The notes beneath the pieces were generated by a model. That model had not been told where the DNA came from and did no database searches. It saw only the letters and a program-made list of their open reading frames with translations. This document shows, in pieces, positions 61,126 through 64,000 of a stretch of 64,000 nucleotides of DNA. Location of the stretch: assembly GCA_964554185.1 (NCBI GenBank), contig CAZKNJ010000003.1:1-64000 (forward strand). Direction: 5' to 3'. The translations under genes and the position numbers were made by a program. The DNA comes from CAZKNJ01 sp964554185. Its GTDB lineage: Bacteria > 4484-113. Numbering within the stretch: position 1 is the first letter of the stretch; the number at the start of each line of letters is the position of its first letter.

Positions 61126-62544
61126 ATGGGCTCAAAAAACCGCGTTGAATGGAGGCCGCCTGCGAAAGCCTCGGACCTTAAGGTCCCCGAACCTTACAAG
61201 ATTAAGTCCACGGAGCCAATCAGGCTGAATACGCGCGCTCAACGCAAAACGATACTGGAGCGCGCAGCCTACAACCTGTTCAACATCAGCAGCCGGGACA
61301 TCTACCTGGACTTCCTCACCGATTCGGGCACCGGGGCGATGAGCCACCACCAGTGGGCCGCGCTCACCGAGGGCGACGAATCATACGCCGGCAGTACGTC
61401 TTTTGACCTGTTGAAGGCCACCGTGCGCGACCTTTTCGGCTTCCAGTACGTGCTGCCGTCGCACCAGGGGCGCAGCGCCGAGCTGGTGCTGATGAGCCAC
61501 TTCCTGCCGCGCAAAGGGCTGGTGGTCCCGGGGAACATCCACTTTGACACGACCGGCGCCCACATTGAGTACCGCAGCGGCGTCATCCGCAACTTCCCCG
61601 ACCCGCGCATCTACGACCTGGACGATCTGACGATGTTTAAGGGGAATGTGGATCTGCCGAAGCTCTCGGCCTTCCTTTCGCGCAACGAAAGCAAGGTTCC
61701 GCTGGTCATCGTCACCGCCACCTGTAACAGCGGCGGGGGCCAGCCAGTGTCGCTGGAGAACATAGCGGGCGTCGCGCAGCTTTGCCGCAAGCACCGGATA
61801 CCCGTATTCGTAGATTCGGCACGGGTGATTGAGAACGCTTATTTCATCAAAACCTACGAGCCGGGGCAATCCCGCAAGTCCATCAAGTCAATCCTGCGCG
61901 AATTCATGTCCCACGCGGATGGCATGATAATGAGCGCCAAGAAGGACGGGTTGGTCAACATCGGCGGCTTCATCGGCACCAACAACGAAAACATCTACGA
62001 TGCGCTGAGGCCCTACACTATCCTGTTTGACGGCTTCGTCACCTATGGCGGGCTTGCCGGGCGTGACCTGGCGGCGATGGCGGTTGGCCTGCGCGAGGCT
62101 ACCGACCTGGACTACCTGAAGCACCGCGCCAGCCAGGCGGCCTACCTTGCGGTGTCGCTGCGCGAGCAGGGCGTGCGGGTGGTGATGCCGCCCGGCGGGC
62201 ATGCGGTGTACCTTGACGCGAGGGATTTCTGCCCTCACCTTCGATTGGACAAGTACCCGGGGCATGCGCTGGCCATCGCGCTGTATCTGGAGGCGGGAAT
62301 CAGAAGCTGCGAGATCGGCACCCTTCTGCGGGGCCGCGACCCGCGCACGCGCAAAGACCGGACCGACGGGATGGACTTGCTGCGGTTGGCTATCCCGCGC
62401 CGGGTTTACAGCTACAACCAGCTTGACTACACCATTGAGGCGGTGCTTGCCCTCAAGCGCAAAGCTCACACCATCCGCGGCGTAAAATTCGCCCGGGAAG
62501 CCGCATTCCTGCGGCACTTCACAAGTGAGTTCGCTCTGGTATAG
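61126..62544 (+). CDS. Tryptophanase / tyrosine phenol-lyase family enzyme
   Basis: 472 residues of the PLP-dependent beta-eliminating lyases. DFLTDSGTGAMSHHQWAALTEGDESYAGS (from 62) and VLPSHQGRSAEL carry the substrate and phosphate sites, TATCNSGGGQPVSLENI and VFVDSARVIENAYFI the PLP Asp and Arg, and MSAKKDGLVNIGGFIG the Schiff-base lysine (272 or 273). It releases ammonia and pyruvate with indole or phenol from Trp or Tyr; which substrate is used cannot be told from the residues I can place. ATG at 61126 follows GGAGG. It is followed after 39 bases by a cyclic-2,3-DPG-synthetase-like gene. Confidence 0.92.
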   Translation: MGSKNRVEWRPPAKASDLKVPEPYKIKSTEPIRLNTRAQRKTILERAAYNLFNISSRDIYLDFLTDSGTGAMSHHQWAALTEGDESYAGSTSFDLLKATVRDLFGFQYVLPSHQGRSAELVLMSHFLPRKGLVVPGNIHFDTTGAHIEYRSGVIRNFPDPRIYDLDDLTMFKGNVDLPKLSAFLSRNESKVPLVIVTATCNSGGGQPVSLENIAGVAQLCRKHRIPVFVDSARVIENAYFIKTYEPGQSRKSIKSILREFMSHADGMIMSAKKDGLVNIGGFIGTNNENIYDALRPYTILFDGFVTYGGLAGRDLAAMAVGLREATDLDYLKHRASQAAYLAVSLREQGVRVVMPPGGHAVYLDARDFCPHLRLDKYPGHALAIALYLEAGIRSCEIGTLLRGRDPRTRKDRTDGMDLLRLAIPRRVYSYNQLDYTIEAVLALKRKAHTIRGVKFAREAAFLRHFTSEFALV

Positions 62545-62583
62545 TAGAGCTAACATACTCGCACTGGTAATTGCGGAGGCGAA

Positions 62584-63903
62584 ATGGAACCACGCAAGGT
62601 GATATTAATCGGCGCCGCCGGGCGCGATTTTCATAACTTCAACACGGTCTTCCGGGACAACCCGGACTACCGGGTGGCGGCTTTCACCGCCACGCAGATT
62701 CCTTCGATTGACGACCGCATGTACCCTCCCGAGCTTGCGGGCAAGCTCTATCCAGAGGGCATTAACATTGAGCCGATGGACGAGCTCGAGGAGTTGATTC
62801 AGCGGCTGGAAGTGGACGTCTGCTATTTCTCCTACAGCGACATCTCCTACGACAATCTCGGCCAACTGGGATCACGCGTGCAACTGGCAGGCGCTGAGTT
62901 TGCCTTCCTGCCGCCGCTGGCGACTATGATCAAGAGCTCCAAGCCGGTCATTTCGGTCGTGGCGGTGCGCACCGGCTGCGGCAAGAGCCAGACCACGCGC
63001 TATCTGGCGGCCATTCTCAAGAAGATTGGCCTGCGGGCGGCGGTGGTGCGCCACCCGATGCCCTACGGCAACCTGGTGGAGCAGCGGGTGCAGAAGTTTG
63101 AAACCCTGGACGACCTCAAGCAGCATAACTGCACGATAGAGGAAATCGAGGAGTACGAACCCCATATCAATGAGGGCAATATCGTCTTCGCCGGAGTGGA
63201 CTACGCCGACATCCTGCGCGAGGCCGAGGCCTCCGCCGATGTGGTGCTGTGGGATGGCGGCAACAACGACGCCACCTTTTTCCAGAGCGACCTGATGATA
63301 ACCGTGACCGACCCGCACCGCGCGGGTGACGAGCTGCGGTACTATCCCAGCGAATTCAACCTGCGCGCGGCCGACGTGATAGTGGTCAACAAGGTGAGCA
63401 CCGCCGAGCCGAAGAAGGTGGAAACGCTGCTGAGCAACATCAGGAGCCGGAATGCAGCGGCCGAAGTCGTGATGTGCGACTCGCCGGTCAGCGTGCTGGA
63501 ACCCGAAGCGATTCGGGGAAAGCGGGCGCTGCTGGTGGAAGACGGCCCCACCGTCACTCACGGCGAGATGAACATCGGCGCCGCCTACATCGCCGCCATC
63601 CAGTTTGGCGCGGCCAGGATCGTGGATCCCCGGCCCTCCGCGCGCGGCTCCATCGCCGAGGCCTACCGCAAGTACCCGCACCTTACCCAGGTGCTGCCGG
63701 CGCTCGGGTATTTCCCCGAGCAGCTAAAGGAGCTGGAAGACACCATCGCGGCGGTTGACTGCGATGTGGTGGTGGTTGGCACTCCGATTGACCTTACGCG
63801 CATCGTGAAGATTCCGCAAAAGGCGGTGCGGGTGAAGTACCAACTGGAGGAGAAATCGCCGGGACAACTGGAGAAGGCCGTGCGCAAGGTGGTCGGGGCT
63901 TAG
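62584..63903 (+). CDS. Cyclic 2,3-diphosphoglycerate synthetase-like P-loop protein
   Basis: 439 residues. An N-terminal Rossmann-like part (KVILIGAAGRDFHNFNTVFRDN) is followed by a P-loop NTPase domain with VVAVRTGCGKSQTTRYL (about 127-143) and ADVVLWDGGNNDATFF, then DVIVVNKVSTAEPKKVETL resembling a GTPase NKxD-type motif (NKVS). This order matches proteins annotated as cyclic 2,3-diphosphoglycerate synthetase; many bacterial members probably have another, unknown substrate. GGAGGCGAA precedes the ATG. It is probably co-transcribed with the beta-eliminating lyase. Confidence 0.85.
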   Translation: MEPRKVILIGAAGRDFHNFNTVFRDNPDYRVAAFTATQIPSIDDRMYPPELAGKLYPEGINIEPMDELEELIQRLEVDVCYFSYSDISYDNLGQLGSRVQLAGAEFAFLPPLATMIKSSKPVISVVAVRTGCGKSQTTRYLAAILKKIGLRAAVVRHPMPYGNLVEQRVQKFETLDDLKQHNCTIEEIEEYEPHINEGNIVFAGVDYADILREAEASADVVLWDGGNNDATFFQSDLMITVTDPHRAGDELRYYPSEFNLRAADVIVVNKVSTAEPKKVETLLSNIRSRNAAAEVVMCDSPVSVLEPEAIRGKRALLVEDGPTVTHGEMNIGAAYIAAIQFGAARIVDPRPSARGSIAEAYRKYPHLTQVLPALGYFPEQLKELEDTIAAVDCDVVVVGTPIDLTRIVKIPQKAVRVKYQLEEKSPGQLEKAVRKVVGA

Positions 63904-63938
63904 GCGCCCGGCGCAATACTTGGACTGCTTAAACGAAG

Positions 63939-63961
63939 AGGGGTGGCCCCAGGCCACCCCT
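63939..63961. terminator. Bidirectional hairpin terminator
   Basis: AGGGGTGGCC (63939-63948) and GGCCACCCCT (63952-63961) form a perfect 10-bp stem on a three-base loop. It serves the plus-strand gene ending at 63903 and probably a minus-strand gene entering from the right edge. Confidence 0.8.
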
Positions 63962-63980
63962 GCTTCATTCGTCGTGGAAC

Positions 63981-64000
63981 TTACTTCTTGCCGACGACGT
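63981..64000 (-). CDS. Possible 3' end of a minus-strand gene cut by the window
   Basis: Reading leftwards from the edge, one frame ends VVGKK then TAA at 63981-63983; another ends in SKFHDE and TGA at 63965-63967. The terminator just beyond supports a gene ending here, but the frame cannot be decided from 20 bases. Confidence 0.25.

Noticed and set aside
61041..61228. Short frame starting ATGGCGGTAAG upstream of the tryptophanase-like gene, considered as a TnaC-like leader peptide
   Set aside because: It runs out of frame into the lyase gene, has no Trp codon in a TnaC-like position and begins inside the -10 box.

Overview
The window is about 64 kb of high-GC bacterial chromosome that reads as a housekeeping region with accessory patches. 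It opens with the 3' third of a 23S rRNA gene. LpxC (lipid A synthesis) and a full LptD (LPS export to the outer membrane) show a diderm, LPS-making cell. PhoH next to a 7TM-HD (PgpH-type) phosphodiesterase, CsaB next to a DUF5693 membrane protein, and a long-form HPF are combinations known mainly from Terrabacteria. Together these suggest an LPS-bearing Terrabacteria-side lineage (Armatimonadota-like), but a phylum cannot be fixed from the sequence alone. Many exported proteins are lipoproteins built from beta-propeller, FG-GAP, dockerin-like or carboxypeptidase-regulatory-like modules.

Layout. 1-5.9 kb: 23S end, a zinc-ribbon membrane protein, a diguanylate cyclase, a thermonuclease, a methyltransferase and a PIG-L deacetylase. 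6.0-10.8 kb: an operon of enoyl-CoA hydratase, holA, lipoprotein cyclophilin and thiL, convergent with 3-hydroxyacyl-CoA dehydrogenase. 11-18.6 kb: a nine-repeat lipoprotein, DoxX, lpxC, hpf, a DipZ-like thioredoxin lipoprotein and clpX. 18.6-34.5 kb: a region holding four members of a family I do not recognise (called FEPWH here after its motif), together with NRAMP-UspA, a tricorn-type protease, an ECF sigma factor, phoH and pgpH. 34.5-39.9 kb: ubiX, a SIR2-TPR protein and a DUF885 peptidase. 39.9-43.0 kb: a lower-GC PQQ-propeller/dockerin lipoprotein. 43.1-53.2 kb: an envelope block with a degenerate MoeA-like protein, LptD, CsaB, DUF5693, a small exported protein, DUF2993 and an FG-GAP lipoprotein. 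53.3-59.4 kb: a six-gene, mostly overlapping minus-strand operon ribE-ribBA-NHL lipoprotein-meaB-accC-biotin carrier. 59.5-64 kb: a CD225 protein, a DUF302 pseudogene, a small TPR-like protein, a glutaredoxin, a tryptophanase/tyrosine phenol-lyase and a cyclic-2,3-DPG-synthetase-like GTPase.

Main observations. (1) The FEPWH family: four exported or membrane-anchored proteins with six modules in 16 kb, one encoded in an overlapping pair with an ECF sigma factor as if it were its membrane regulator. (2) A consistent promoter style: extended -10 boxes of the form TGnTAnAAT, weak -35 regions, and about eleven genes whose start codon lies only 5-12 nt after the -10, which implies leaderless or near-leaderless mRNAs. 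(3) A SIR2-TPR protein with the look of an NAD-consuming effector. (4) A MoeA-like protein that has lost the family's hallmark motifs, upstream of lptD. No CRISPR array, tRNA, insertion sequence or prophage was seen, and no gene-free stretch exceeds 300 bases apart from the rRNA.
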